64,000 nucleotides of DNA from UBA6448 sp051893155 (GTDB lineage: Bacteria > Bacillota_I > Bacilli_A > RF39 > UBA660). Shown in pieces: positions 8,222-18,329 of the stretch. The translations under genes and the position numbers were made by a program. The stretch lies in contig JBJFGY010000017.1 in the NCBI GenBank assembly GCA_051893155.1, positions 1 to 64,000 of the forward strand, read 5' to 3'. Each line of letters starts with the position of its first letter. Positions within the stretch are counted from its first letter, which is position 1. A model generated the notes under the pieces. That model did not search any database. It was not told the origin of the DNA and saw only the letters and a list, made by a program, of their open reading frames with translations.

Positions 8222-8446
8222 ATGGAAGAAAAAATTTTAGAAATAATTGAAAAAATACGTCCATATTTAAATATGGATGGTGGCGATATTGAATTTATCA
8301 AGTATGAAGATAATTATATTTACATTAAATTATATGGTGCATGTGAACATTGTCTATATCAAGATAATACTATCAATGAAAATCTTTTATCTTTTTTTAA
8401 AGATGAAATTCCTGAAATTAAAGGTATAATTAATGTAAATTTTTAA
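8222..8446 (+). CDS. NifU C-terminal-type iron-sulfur scaffold (Nfu)
   Basis: A 74-residue Nfu domain with the IRPYLNMDGGDIEF opening and a CEHC motif equivalent to the family's CxxC that carries a bridging Fe-S cluster. It delivers clusters to apo-enzymes such as radical-SAM proteins, several of which are in this window. It corresponds to B. subtilis YutI. Its 3' end overlaps the convergent YutH-like gene by 17 nt. Confidence 0.85.
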   Translation: MEEKILEIIEKIRPYLNMDGGDIEFIKYEDNYIYIKLYGACEHCLYQDNTINENLLSFFKDEIPEIKGIINVNF

Positions 8447-9350
8447 TCCAAGAAATATCTTCTAAAGGGGCATATGATGAAATTAAATCATATGCTTTTT
8501 TTAAAAATAATTCATATTCATTACATTTAGAAATAATATTAATTAATTTTTGACTATCTTCATTTGAATTTATAATACTTTCATAAATATCAAAATAATA
8601 TGAAGGATATAAAAGTCTTGCAAATAACATATTATATGAATATATTGATAATTTAACACTTTTTAAATATGTTATAAGTTCTGTTAAAGCATCTTCACCA
8701 GCAAAAAAATAACTTTTTATATACTCTACTATATCCCTTACTTCTAAATCAAAAATAAAAGTCAATGGATTAAAATAATTTAATGAATAATTTGGATAAA
8801 AAATTCTTTTCCTACTTAAAACTACTTTATCTACCATGGATAACTCATATTTTTTATTTATATTATTTACATAATATATAGCATTTTCGCAAAGTCCAAT
8901 ATAATAATCAATACTACTTTCAATAATTTTATTTGTTTTTATTTCTTTAAGTTGCTGTTCAATATAATCTATTTTACTTGACCATAAATAACTCCAATTA
9001 TTACGATATAAATTATTTTTACTACCATTTAAAACTAATTTTTTATTATAACTTATCATATCAGATATTGAAATTATTTCATCTTTATTTGTTACTTTAA
9101 CTAATATATAATTTACATCTTCTATTTTAGTTAAATATTCATTATTTATATTTATTAAAATATTATGGCACTGCATTCCTTTTTGTTTAAGTTCTAATGT
9201 ACAATTTATAATATCTTTTAAATCTTCATTAGTTCTTTTATAGAAAAGAAAATAATAATCTTCATTATTTAAAATAAAATGATATACATCTTTTTCTATA
9301 AATAGTTTATCAATTTTTATATTGTAATAGTATTCAATAGTTTCTTTCAT
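8430..9350 (-). CDS. YutH/CotS-like spore-coat-associated kinase-fold protein
   Basis: A 306-residue protein that looks like the divergent aminoglycoside-phosphotransferase-fold family of CotS and YutH, which are spore coat associated in Bacillus. Visible cues are an N-terminal small-lobe pattern (ILNNEDYYFLFYKRTNEDL) and a helical, Tyr-rich C-lobe. I cannot see intact kinase catalytic motifs (HGDxxxxN, DFD). Neighbours support the call: Nfu (YutI-like) and YutD lie beside it, and the three are yut-named neighbours in B. subtilis. Moderate confidence. Confidence 0.5.
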   Translation of the reverse strand: MKETIEYYYNIKIDKLFIEKDVYHFILNNEDYYFLFYKRTNEDLKDIINCTLELKQKGMQCHNILININNEYLTKIEDVNYILVKVTNKDEIISISDMISYNKKLVLNGSKNNLYRNNWSYLWSSKIDYIEQQLKEIKTNKIIESSIDYYIGLCENAIYYVNNINKKYELSMVDKVVLSRKRIFYPNYSLNYFNPLTFIFDLEVRDIVEYIKSYFFAGEDALTELITYLKSVKLSIYSYNMLFARLLYPSYYFDIYESIINSNEDSQKLINIISKCNEYELFLKKAYDLISSYAPLEDISWIKNLH

Positions 9351-9363
9351 ATTAAATTATATA

Positions 9364-9396
9364 AAAAAACTTTCAGCTTTATACTGAAGTTTTATT
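9364..9396 (-). terminator. Intrinsic terminator
   Basis: On the minus strand AAACTTCAG and CTGAAAGTTT pair around a TATAAAG loop, followed by a T run, right after the stop of the 9392-10174 gene. Confidence 0.8.
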
Positions 9397-10174
9397 TATT
9401 TTCCATAATTTTAACTAAGGCATCAAATACATTTTCACAAGATTTCATAAATGTTTCTTTAACTTGATTAATTTCATTATTATTTATTTGACTTAATTGA
9501 CCTAAATTTTCATCATTTAACGCTTGATTTAAAGTATTAACAAAAGGATTAGTTTGTTGCGTTTGCATAATATTTTGAGTATTAGGCTGAGCGATATTCT
9601 GTATTGGATTGATATTACTAATATTTTGGTCTAATGAATTTGGCATTGTTGGACTAACCATATTAGGCATCATTTGATTCGGTAAAACTTGTGAATTAAC
9701 ACTTGGACCCATAGTAATAGGACTATCCATTATATTTTGTTCAATTGGAGTTTCTACTGGAGCAACCGGTTCTAAAGTTGGCATTACTTCAGGTGCAACT
9801 GGCACAACCTGTGGAGTTTCTGGAACTGGAGGTTTATAAGCATTTTTCAATACATCAAAAGATGCTACAGGTAATGTAAGTTGAGTAAAGAAATCATCTT
9901 GTGCAGTTAAATTTTCTGGAATAGTTAAATATATAAAATTATTCCCACTTATTATAGATTTTAAATTTTCTTTAACACTACTCCATTCACTTTGATCATA
10001 TATTTTTTCAAGTTTATTTCCAACAAGCTTACTTATGCATATTATTGGAAGGCCCATAGAACCATTCATTTCATTATCAAAAACAATATAATTTGCACTT
10101 GTACCTTGAAAACAGGTTACTAAAGGCTTTTCAAAAATATTACCACTTGCTAAACTTACTTTTATTTTACTCAT
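9392..10174 (-). CDS. Protein of unknown function with Pro/Gln/Asn-rich linker
   Basis: A 260-residue protein with a folded N-terminal domain (about 1-112), a Pro/Val/Glu-rich stretch (about 113-150), an Asn/Gln/Met/Pro-rich low-complexity region (about 150-215) and a short helical C-terminal segment with one Cys. No signal peptide or membrane helix. I do not recognise the family. The Pro/Val/Glu stretch resembles in composition the repeat region of the 58664-59407 protein. A terminator follows. Confidence 0.55.
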   Translation of the reverse strand: MSKIKVSLASGNIFEKPLVTCFQGTSANYIVFDNEMNGSMGLPIICISKLVGNKLEKIYDQSEWSSVKENLKSIISGNNFIYLTIPENLTAQDDFFTQLTLPVASFDVLKNAYKPPVPETPQVVPVAPEVMPTLEPVAPVETPIEQNIMDSPITMGPSVNSQVLPNQMMPNMVSPTMPNSLDQNISNINPIQNIAQPNTQNIMQTQQTNPFVNTLNQALNDENLGQLSQINNNEINQVKETFMKSCENVFDALVKIMENK

Positions 10175-10218
10175 CTATATCAATCCCTTCTTATGATAAA
10201 ATCATTATAACAAAAATA

Positions 10219-10500
10219 TTATTTATTTTCAACTTTTTTGAGTATAAAATATCTACACCCATAAGCACAATATTTTTCAATATATTCTTGCACATTTTTT
10301 ATATCATTTATCTTTTTAAAATTTTTATTTTCTTTATCATTAAATCCTTTTAAACGCAACTTACCATACGCCCAATCACCAACTATATAATTAAATTCAT
10401 CAAAATATTCAGTTATTTTATCTTTTAAAACATCTTCATCAATTGCATCTTTTTCATTTTTAATTACTTCATATGTTTTATCATTAATAGTTATTTTCAT
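10219..10500 (-). CDS. YutD family protein
   Basis: A 93-residue DUF1027/YutD protein, recognised by the FNYIVGDWAYGKLRLKGF core (about residues 36-53) and the conserved Cys pair YCAYGC near the C-terminus. Function is unknown in the family. The ATG follows GGGGGAG. It lies among other genes with yut/yun counterparts (Nfu/YutI, YutH-like, YunB). Confidence 0.85.
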   Translation of the reverse strand: MKITINDKTYEVIKNEKDAIDEDVLKDKITEYFDEFNYIVGDWAYGKLRLKGFNDKENKNFKKINDIKNVQEYIEKYCAYGCRYFILKKVENK

Positions 10501-10511
10501 TAATACTCCCC

Positions 10512-11309
10512 CTAAAAAACAAAAATAGTTAATAAGAATATTGCAAGGCCTAACGTTGCAACAATAGATAAAACTAGCAAAATATCAACATAACCATTAC
10601 CAGATGATAATGCTGGTTTTGGATTTTTATAATCATATACTGCTTTATCTAATAAATAATCTTTATTTATTGCATTTTCATTTATATCAAAATAATTATA
10701 TACTTTTTTATTTACTTCATCAAGTTCATCAGCAGATAATTTATTTATATCTTCTAAAGAATATTTTAATATTTCATAAGCATCAATATTAAGAGTTTTT
10801 TTAGGTTTTTGTGGTTTATGATATTTACTTGTTTCCATAACTTTTGAAAAATATTTTTCAATTTCATTAGGATTTTTTGCCATCAAATAATTATATGATA
10901 TTATTAGCATATTTGAAGAATTAGGAGTATAAAGTAAATCTTTAAAATTACATTGTTCATCTTTACTAATTTCCATAGTTTTATTTTTTAAAGCAAACAT
11001 ATCAATAAGCATTTTTTGTAGATTTACAAAATCTTCAGAATTTTCATTTGTATAATAATTTTGAAAAGTTTTTTTAAATTTATCTACATTTAAATAACTA
11101 TAACCATATTTTTCTAAATTATCATTCAATACTTGTTCATTATTTAAATAAAATGGATTTAATATATCTAGCTCATCATAAATAATCATTAATAATCTTA
11201 TAACTACAACCATAAATGAATTATACTTTACTCCTTCAGGAGAATTTTTACTATTTAAATAATCATTTATAGCAATAGTAAATGCTTCATTTACAAAAAC
11301 ATTTTTCAT
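10512..11309 (-). CDS. C-terminally anchored protein of unknown function
   Basis: A 265-residue mostly helical, acidic protein with a single hydrophobic segment at the extreme C-terminus (about residues 240-264), so it is tail-anchored with its bulk in the cytosol. Start at ATG 11309 is supported by AGGTGAGAG upstream. No family recognised. It is 11 nt from yutD and 5 nt from yunB, so it belongs to that unit. Confidence 0.6.
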   Translation of the reverse strand: MKNVFVNEAFTIAINDYLNSKNSPEGVKYNSFMVVVIRLLMIIYDELDILNPFYLNNEQVLNDNLEKYGYSYLNVDKFKKTFQNYYTNENSEDFVNLQKMLIDMFALKNKTMEISKDEQCNFKDLLYTPNSSNMLIISYNYLMAKNPNEIEKYFSKVMETSKYHKPQKPKKTLNIDAYEILKYSLEDINKLSADELDEVNKKVYNYFDINENAINKDYLLDKAVYDYKNPKPALSSGNGYVDILLVLSIVATLGLAIFLLTIFVF

Positions 11310-11341
11310 ACTCTCACCTATTATTAAGTATAGCACAAAAA

Positions 11342-11998
11342 TTATTTAATTGGAATATCTAAAATTGCGCCATCTTTTATAATACTATTACCATAAAACG
11401 AAGGTACTTTACCTTGAATTACTTTTGAACTTAATAATAAATCGTATTTTTCTTTATATTTTTCAATATTTATTGGTATTGTAATTAAATAATTTATTTC
11501 TAAATGTAAATAAATTTCTATTAAAGCATTATTTATTCCAAAATTTGTCACTTTAGTTTGAATATTTGCCACAATAGAATTAGTAAAATCATATTTTATC
11601 TTAATTTTAGGTCCCATATTTGCAAGCAATATATTATTACTACTTATAAGAATTGGAACTTCAATTATATCTTCTTTAATTATTGTTTTTTTTAAATTAT
11701 TTATATAATCATTTAAAATAGTATATGACTTATTTAAATCATAATCAACATATATTATTTCATTATCATTATTTTGAACAATTTCTAAAAGATTATTAAA
11801 ATTATCATTATATATAGTGTTAATATTTTTAATTATATTACTTTCAAGTTCTTCTTTTACTTTTTGATGTGTATAACTTTCAAGTTTAGGGTTAATTTTT
11901 TTACTATAAATACTAAATAAAATAATAAATAAAAATAAGATTAAAATAAATGAAAACAATATATAATATTTTCTTTTAATCTTATCTTTTAATTTCAT
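11342..11998 (-). CDS. yunB: Sporulation protein YunB
   Basis: A 218-residue protein with an N-terminal transmembrane helix (about 10-30) and the YunB domain outside the membrane. Diagnostic segments are the LANMGPKIKIKY strand, the NFGINNALIEIYLHLEI block and the QGKVPSFYGN motif. YunB is made in the mother cell under SigE in B. subtilis and its loss affects spore quality. It sits between two membrane-anchored genes on the same strand. The ribosome site is weak; translation may be coupled to the gene before it. Confidence 0.85.
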   Translation of the reverse strand: MKLKDKIKRKYYILFSFILILFLFIILFSIYSKKINPKLESYTHQKVKEELESNIIKNINTIYNDNFNNLLEIVQNNDNEIIYVDYDLNKSYTILNDYINNLKKTIIKEDIIEVPILISSNNILLANMGPKIKIKYDFTNSIVANIQTKVTNFGINNALIEIYLHLEINYLITIPINIEKYKEKYDLLLSSKVIQGKVPSFYGNSIIKDGAILDIPIK

Positions 11999-12014
11999 AA
12001 TAAATAATATGCTT

Positions 12015-12836
12015 TTATAAAAAAGATTTTACTAAAATAATTGCCCCAGCAATAAAAGCTATAATAAGTAATAATATAATTATTTTAACAAATATAGAGG
12101 ATTTTCCATCTTCAATATCAGCAAAATCTTCAAAATCTTCTTTATTAAATTTAGTGGATTTAGTAAAAAATGATGTATCCATAGATGTTTTAATTTCTTC
12201 ATTATTTTCTTTTGAAACTTCTTCGAATACAGTTTCTTTAGTTATTTCATTATAATCTTTATCAACAATTTCTTTAATTGTTTGAGTCTTATCACTACTT
12301 TTTAAATCTTCATATAAATCCAATGGATTATAATCATCATTATCATTTTTTAAAGATTTTTCATTAATAGTAATTGTATTAATTAAATTTTGCAATTCTT
12401 TAGCTGTTTCCTCTTTTATTGAATGATCATTTTCTTCATGTTCTTTAAAATCTAAACTATTTAAAATATCAAATTGGGTATTTCTTAATTTTTTATTTCG
12501 TTCTTCTGAATAATTATCTTCTTTATCTTCTTTTGCTTTATCTAAAATAACATTAATATCATATTCTTTTGTTTCTTCAACTTTTTTAACCGGAACTATC
12601 TCAGTATCAATTTTTATTGATTGTCTTTTGGGAGCATCTTTATAATGAGTATCTAATATACTTTTAATTTTTTCTACATCAATGTTTCCTTTATTATCAC
12701 CAATAACAGTTGCATTACTTTTCACTTCAAAATTATCAAGTTCAGTTTTACTTATTTGTTTATATAATTCCTGATTTCTTGAAGTTCTACTTACAACTTG
12801 GCCTTCTTCGTAATATTTATCTACTCTATGTTCCAT
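12015..12836 (-). CDS. Acidic tail-anchored protein of unknown function
   Basis: A 273-residue, highly charged Glu/Asp/Lys-rich and probably disordered protein with one hydrophobic segment at the C-terminus (about 250-272). The bulk would be cytosolic. It lies upstream of yunB. The ATG follows GAGGTG. No family recognised. Confidence 0.6.
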   Translation of the reverse strand: MEHRVDKYYEEGQVVSRTSRNQELYKQISKTELDNFEVKSNATVIGDNKGNIDVEKIKSILDTHYKDAPKRQSIKIDTEIVPVKKVEETKEYDINVILDKAKEDKEDNYSEERNKKLRNTQFDILNSLDFKEHEENDHSIKEETAKELQNLINTITINEKSLKNDNDDYNPLDLYEDLKSSDKTQTIKEIVDKDYNEITKETVFEEVSKENNEEIKTSMDTSFFTKSTKFNKEDFEDFADIEDGKSSIFVKIIILLLIIAFIAGAIILVKSFL

Positions 12837-12896
12837 AAAACACCTCTACCTTTATAATAATAACACGTATATTTTAAAAAGTAAATTGTATCATTT

Positions 12897-13505
12897 TTAT
12901 ATTTCATCCTGTTTTTTTGAATAATTACATCCACAAAAATTTTGTCTATATAAGTTAAATACTTTAGAATACTCTATTGATTTTTTATATCCATCTTCTT
13001 TTTTAAAATCACTATATAGATACTTTATATTATATTTTTTTTCTAAGTCAGAACCAATTTCATTTAAAATATTAGAATTTTTATAAGGACTTACTGAAAG
13101 AGTTGTACAAAAATAATCATAATTTTTTTCTTTAGCAACTTTACATGTTTTTTCCATTCTTAAATAATAGCATCTATGACACCTTTGCCCACCTTCAGGG
13201 CAATTTTCATATCCTTTTGCAATTTTCTTAAATTCAGTATTCTCATAATCACAATCTAAAAAATCTATTTTATTTTTAGTTTTTATTTTTTTTAATAGAT
13301 TAATTTGTTCATCTTTCCTTTTTAAATATTCCTCTTGTGGTTCAATATTAGGATTATAATAAAATACTGTTATATCAAAATAATCTGAAAGTACTGAAAT
13401 AACTTGTGTTGAGCATGGTGCACAACAACTATGAAGTAGTACTTTTGGAATATAATCTAAATTATTTATAGTCTGTTTTAAAACTTCATTATAATTTGTT
13501 TTCAT
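12897..13505 (-). CDS. queH: Epoxyqueuosine reductase QueH
   Basis: A 202-residue DUF208 protein that reduces epoxyqueuosine to queuosine in the tRNA wobble position. The Fe-S/metal ligands are visible: HSCCAPC near residues 25-31 and CHRCYYLRME in the middle, plus a C-terminal FCGC pair. The family normally has these Cys pairs in the same order. It replaces the B12-dependent QueG. No other queuosine genes are in this window. Confidence 0.93.
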   Translation of the reverse strand: MKTNYNEVLKQTINNLDYIPKVLLHSCCAPCSTQVISVLSDYFDITVFYYNPNIEPQEEYLKRKDEQINLLKKIKTKNKIDFLDCDYENTEFKKIAKGYENCPEGGQRCHRCYYLRMEKTCKVAKEKNYDYFCTTLSVSPYKNSNILNEIGSDLEKKYNIKYLYSDFKKEDGYKKSIEYSKVFNLYRQNFCGCNYSKKQDEI

Positions 13506-13558
13506 ACATTTTTCCTTCTTAAGTATTTTAACACTTTAATAATTAAAATACTATAAAA

Positions 13559-14278
13559 TTATTTATCTATATCTTCCCCGTATTTTTTAAAAACAAAATT
13601 CGAACTACTACTATCTAAATAAAGTATTCCTTTTTCCTCTAAGACAGAATAAATTTCCTGATATTTATTTAATTTATCTATATTTACTAAATTAATGTAT
13701 ATTGTATTTCCATCTTTCATTCTAAGTAAAAATCTTTCATCATCAATAACTGTATCTTCATATTTATCAATTGAATATTCTATTTCACTAATCATTTGAT
13801 AATTACTATCGTCTATTTTAGATAATGAATTAATTAAATTTTTATATATTTCACTAGGCACATAATTAACTAAAATTGGATAGCCAATATATTCATTACT
13901 ATTTTCTATTTCTTCTCCATTTGACAAAACTATTTTTTTAGTAAGTGAATTTAAAAATAATATTTTATTTTCTTCAATTTCAATTTCAATTGTACCATTA
14001 AAATTTCTTTTAATATATGCTTTATTAATTAATGGATTATTTTCTAAATTTGTTTTTATTTTATTTGTACTTATTTTAAAAATTGAATCTTTATAACTAA
14101 TATTAGCATAACTAATTATTTGTGTATCATTTAATATATTATTTCCTTTAATACTTATATTTTTAATAGGCATTTTAAGAAAATAATAAATTAAAGTTAA
14201 TATTAAATATATAAATAATAGTAAAAAAATTAATCCCATTAATCTAATTTTTTTATGTTTCTTCTGATTTTTTTTCAT
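13559..14278 (-). CDS. divIB: Cell division protein DivIB/FtsQ
   Basis: A 239-residue single-pass membrane protein with a basic N-terminus, a helix at about residues 14-38, a POTRA domain (ISIKGNNILNDTQIISYANI, then NPLINKAYIKRNFNGTIEIEIEE) and a beta domain. It belongs to the divisome that activates septal wall synthesis. ATG 14278 was chosen because AAGGTGG lies 8 nt upstream. It overlaps murB by 4 nt in a murG-murB-divIB cluster, a remnant of the dcw order. Confidence 0.9.
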   Translation of the reverse strand: MKKNQKKHKKIRLMGLIFLLLFIYLILTLIYYFLKMPIKNISIKGNNILNDTQIISYANISYKDSIFKISTNKIKTNLENNPLINKAYIKRNFNGTIEIEIEENKILFLNSLTKKIVLSNGEEIENSNEYIGYPILVNYVPSEIYKNLINSLSKIDDSNYQMISEIEYSIDKYEDTVIDDERFLLRMKDGNTIYINLVNIDKLNKYQEIYSVLEEKGILYLDSSSSNFVFKKYGEDIDK

Positions 14279-15150
14279 AATGAAGACCACCTTACTATAA
14301 TAGGTTCTGTTTCTAAAGAAATACCATAATTTTCAAATACTTTAATTTTAATAAAATTAATTAATTCTATTACATCTTTAAAAGAAGCATTACCAATATT
14401 TACAATAAAGTTTGCATGTTTTTCACTTATTTTAGCATCATTTATATGAAATCCTTTTAAATTAAGACTATCAATTAATTTCCCTGCACTTGCATTTTCT
14501 GGATTTTTAAATATACTTCCTACACATTTTTCATTTAGCGGTTGACTTTGTAATCTTTTTTCATTATTTTCTTTCATATCTTTTAAAGCTTTTATAGGGT
14601 CACCTTTTTCTAACATAAATGTTACTGATAAAATTATACAATCATTTAAATTTGTAAATCTATAACCATAACTTATTTCACTTTTAAGTATTTCTTTAAC
14701 TTCAAAATCTTTTGTAAGTACTTTAACTTTATAAACATATTCCATCATATTATGATTATAACAGCCAGCATTTCCCATAACTGATGCTCCAACAGTTCCT
14801 GGAATCAGTGAAGCAAAAGTTAAAGAAACTAACCCTTCCTGAAGACATACATTATTTAAAAATCCTAACTTTACGCCACATGAAGCCGTTACAAAATTAT
14901 CATTTATTTCTATTTTATTTAAATTATTAAGTCTAATTACAACCCCATCAAAATATGAATCATCTAATATAACATTAGAACCATTACCCAATATATAATA
15001 TTTAATATTATTATTTTTTAAATGTTTAAGTAAATTTATTAAACAATTTTCATTTTTTACTTCAATCAAATATTTACATTTTCCTCCTATACCAAAAGTA
15101 GTATATTTTTTTAAATCTGCATTTTCTAAAACATTTCCATATTCATTCAT
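14275..15150 (-). CDS. murB: UDP-N-acetylenolpyruvoylglucosamine reductase
   Basis: A 291-residue FAD enzyme making UDP-MurNAc for peptidoglycan. The FAD-binding segment (YYILGNGSNVIL) and GTVGASVMGNAGCY motif are clear, and the catalytic GSIFKNP with general-acid Ser is near residue 212. It is the type II, short MurB usual in Firmicutes. Overlaps murG by 4 nt (ATGA). Confidence 0.95.
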   Translation of the reverse strand: MNEYGNVLENADLKKYTTFGIGGKCKYLIEVKNENCLINLLKHLKNNNIKYYILGNGSNVILDDSYFDGVVIRLNNLNKIEINDNFVTASCGVKLGFLNNVCLQEGLVSLTFASLIPGTVGASVMGNAGCYNHNMMEYVYKVKVLTKDFEVKEILKSEISYGYRFTNLNDCIILSVTFMLEKGDPIKALKDMKENNEKRLQSQPLNEKCVGSIFKNPENASAGKLIDSLNLKGFHINDAKISEKHANFIVNIGNASFKDVIELINFIKIKVFENYGISLETEPIIVRWSSL

Positions 15151-16232
15151 TTTAAAAGTTCCTTTATTTCATTATAGATAATTTCTGAACTACTTATCAT
15201 ATTGATTTTTTCTAAATTATTTTTCATTTCTTGATATTCTTTACTATTATTAAGTAAATCATTAACTTTATCATATAATTTATCCATATTCAAATCTTTT
15301 TCCTCAATTAAAATAGATAAATTTTTACTTTTTAAATCTAATGCATTATAATATTGATGATTATTTGCAACATTTGGAGAAGGAATTAATATTGAAGGCA
15401 CTTTTGAAGTAATTATTTCTGATATGGTACTAGCTCCTGCTCTTGAAATAATTAAATCAACATTTCTAAGTAGTCCTGACATATTATCTAAAAATGGAAG
15501 TATCTTAATATTTTTAGAAAATGTTTTGTCATTAATAAAATCATCATAATGTTTTTTACCAGTTATATATAATACTTCATAATTATCTTTTTCATTAACT
15601 TTAGATAAAAAGCCTAAAAATATATTATTAATACTTTCGCTTCCTAATGATCCTGATACAATTAAAAGAAGTTTTTTATTTTTATGTAGTCCTAAGCTTT
15701 CTTTAGTAATTTCTTTTGTTTTTAAAGCATTTTCTCCCGCAGGATTACCCGTATAAATACATTTTTTTGCTTTAGTAAAAAATCTATTACTATTTTCATA
15801 TGAAGTGCATACTAAATCAACATTTTTAGCTAAAATTTTATTTGTTTTACCAGGAATACTATTTTGTTCATGTATAACAGTTTTAATACCTAATTTCTTT
15901 GCAACATAAATAACAGGCATGGTAACATATCCACCAGCACCTATAACAACATCAGGTTTAAAATCTTGCATTATTTTATAGCATTTATTAATGGCTTTTT
16001 TGATTAAGATAATATTTTTAAAATCTCTTAAAATCATTGTTTTGCTAAAACCATATATTTCAAGTGGAATATATTTTATATTAAGATTAGGAATAATATC
16101 TTTTTCCATTCTATTATGAGTTCCAATATATAAAATATTTAAATTTTTTTCTTTTTCTTTAAATTTATTAATAATAGCTAAAGCAGGATTAATATGACCC
16201 CCTGTTCCACCAGCGCTTACTATAATATTCAT
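15147..16232 (-). CDS. murG: Lipid II synthase MurG
   Basis: A 361-residue GT-B glycosyltransferase that adds GlcNAc to lipid I. The glycine-rich SAGGTGGHINPALA motif opens the protein, HEQNSIPG and the SRAGASTISEI donor-site motif follow. ATG 16232 is preceded by AGGTGAT; the longer frame from a GTG overlaps that site. First gene of murG-murB-divIB. Confidence 0.95.
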   Translation of the reverse strand: MNIIVSAGGTGGHINPALAIINKFKEKEKNLNILYIGTHNRMEKDIIPNLNIKYIPLEIYGFSKTMILRDFKNIILIKKAINKCYKIMQDFKPDVVIGAGGYVTMPVIYVAKKLGIKTVIHEQNSIPGKTNKILAKNVDLVCTSYENSNRFFTKAKKCIYTGNPAGENALKTKEITKESLGLHKNKKLLLIVSGSLGSESINNIFLGFLSKVNEKDNYEVLYITGKKHYDDFINDKTFSKNIKILPFLDNMSGLLRNVDLIISRAGASTISEIITSKVPSILIPSPNVANNHQYYNALDLKSKNLSILIEEKDLNMDKLYDKVNDLLNNSKEYQEMKNNLEKINMISSSEIIYNEIKELLK

Positions 16233-16416
16233 AAAAATCACCTATCTATCTATTTAATATTATACAAAAATATGTACTTTTTTACAATTACTATGTTTAT
16301 TTACTAAATATTTAAAAATATGCATTCTTCTAATTAACATTTTTTTACAAATTTAAAATAACAAATTCAACGTTTAATGTATATATTTTTTTTCATAATA
16401 ATATTAGGTGATTATT

Positions 16417-17835
16417 TTGGATAATATTTCAATATGGCAAAAATATAATGAAAATAATATAAATAATAGTAAGTTTCAAACAATAAATACTGATATTTTA
16501 ATTATTGGTGGAGGCATTGCAGGTTTAGTAACTACCTATATGTTATCACAAAATAATCAAAATATTACCTTAATTGATAAAAATAATATTGGAAATGGTA
16601 TAACAAATAAAACTACTGCAAAGATAACATTTTTACAAGGAATAATTTACCAAACTTTACAAAAAAATTTTAATATAGACATATCAAAAACATATTATAA
16701 TTCTCAAAAAGAAGCTATAAAATTAATAGAAAAAATAATAAATGATAATAAAATTTCCTGTGATTTTAAAAAAAGTAATTCAATTTTATTTACAATAGAT
16801 CAAAAAAATATTTCTAAAATAATAAAAGAAAAAGAAATATTAAAAAGTTTTGGTGAAAATATAATTGATGTAAATAATAAAAGTATAAAAAAAGGTTTTA
16901 GTGTTGATAATACTTATGTTTTTAATCCAATTAAATTTTTAAATGGTTTAAAAAAAATATTAAAAAAGAAAATTAATATTTATGAAAATGTTTTAGCTAC
17001 AAAAATTAAATATCAAAATAATAAGTTTAAGATTATAACAGATAAAGGCACAATTATTGCAAATAAAATAATTATTGCTTGTCATTATCCTTTCTTTACT
17101 GTTCCAATGCTATTACCTTTAAAAACTTATATTAAAAGAGAATATGTTTGTGCTGGTAAAACTAATGAAAATAAAGATTTTAATGCTATAAATATTGATA
17201 AAAATTTACATTCAATAAGATATTATGATAATTATCTAATTTATACTTCAAATGAACATAAATTAACAAATAAAATTAATTATGAAAATAATTATGTTCA
17301 AAGTATTAATGATTTTAAGAAATATTTCAATCTAAATATAGAATATAATTGGATGAATCAAGATATAGTAAGTAATGATTATTTACCATTTATTGGGAAA
17401 ATAAAAAATAATTTTTATATTTTAACATCTTTTAATACCTGGGGTATGACAAATGCCACGATTGGAGCCAAAATAATAAATGATTTAATTAATAATAAGG
17501 AAAATGAATATCAAAAAATTTTTAATCCTAATAGGATTAATTTTACTTTAATTAAAAATTCATTTTTAAATATATTTAGTTATTTGAAAGTTTATATTGT
17601 CTCATTATTTAAGAAAAATAATCCTTATTATATAAAAATAAAAGGAGTTATATATGGCATATATGTTGATGAAAATAAACAAAAACATAAAGTTAAATTA
17701 ATTTGTCCTCATTTAAAATGTAATTTAATATTTAATAATAAAGAAAAGACATGGGATTGCCCATGTCATGGTTCTAGATTTGATATAGATGGTAAATTAA
17801 TTTACGGACCATCTACTAAAAATATTGATAAATAA
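16417..17835 (+). CDS. FAD-dependent oxidoreductase with C-terminal Rieske domain
   Basis: A 472-residue fusion: an N-terminal DAO-type FAD domain (IIGGGIAGLVTTYML near residue 31) and a C-terminal Rieske [2Fe-2S] domain with CPHLKC and CPCHGSRFD ligands, the architecture of B. subtilis YhfW. It probably passes electrons from an amine or hydroxy-acid substrate to the cluster; substrate unknown. Start is taken as TTG 16417 because AGGTGAT lies at ideal spacing, whereas the upstream GTG is inside that site. It converges tail to tail with nrdG. Confidence 0.85.
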   Translation: MDNISIWQKYNENNINNSKFQTINTDILIIGGGIAGLVTTYMLSQNNQNITLIDKNNIGNGITNKTTAKITFLQGIIYQTLQKNFNIDISKTYYNSQKEAIKLIEKIINDNKISCDFKKSNSILFTIDQKNISKIIKEKEILKSFGENIIDVNNKSIKKGFSVDNTYVFNPIKFLNGLKKILKKKINIYENVLATKIKYQNNKFKIITDKGTIIANKIIIACHYPFFTVPMLLPLKTYIKREYVCAGKTNENKDFNAINIDKNLHSIRYYDNYLIYTSNEHKLTNKINYENNYVQSINDFKKYFNLNIEYNWMNQDIVSNDYLPFIGKIKNNFYILTSFNTWGMTNATIGAKIINDLINNKENEYQKIFNPNRINFTLIKNSFLNIFSYLKVYIVSLFKKNNPYYIKIKGVIYGIYVDENKQKHKVKLICPHLKCNLIFNNKEKTWDCPCHGSRFDIDGKLIYGPSTKNIDK

Positions 17836-18327
17836 TTATTCAATTATACATATTTTATTATTATTTAGACTTTTTTGAACATCAATTACTCTTTGATTAG
17901 ATGATCCTTTCCATTTTAATGTTGGATTATGTAAATTATTTATAAATTGTCCATCAACTAAAACATCTATATATTTAAGTACTTCTTTATCTTTTAAATC
18001 TTTATCAAATAAATATCCACTCCATACCCAAAGATTTTTATTTGGAAATTTTTCTTTAAATGCTTTAGCAAGAGCTGTTGTTCCATCGATATTATTTGGA
18101 TGCATTGGTTCTCCTCCTAAAATTGAAAGTCCAACAATATAATCTTTATCACAAAGATCTAATATTTTTTTAATAGTTTCATCATTAAAATCTAATCCAC
18201 CATTAAAATCCCACGTTTCCTTGTTAAAGCAATTTTCACAATGGAAAGCACATCCTTGCATAAATATTGAAACTCTTACACCAGGTCCATTAGATATATC
18301 CATTTTTCTTATTTTATTGTATTTCAT
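17836..18327 (-). CDS. nrdG: Anaerobic ribonucleotide reductase activating protein
   Basis: A 163-residue radical-SAM activase that installs the glycyl radical on NrdD. The cluster motif CAFHCENC is at residues 26-33 and the GGEP SAM-binding motif is in the middle. It starts 2 nt after the nrdD stop, so it is cotranscribed. Confidence 0.95.
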   Translation of the reverse strand: MKYNKIRKMDISNGPGVRVSIFMQGCAFHCENCFNKETWDFNGGLDFNDETIKKILDLCDKDYIVGLSILGGEPMHPNNIDGTTALAKAFKEKFPNKNLWVWSGYLFDKDLKDKEVLKYIDVLVDGQFINNLHNPTLKWKGSSNQRVIDVQKSLNNNKICIIE

Positions 18328-18329
18328 TA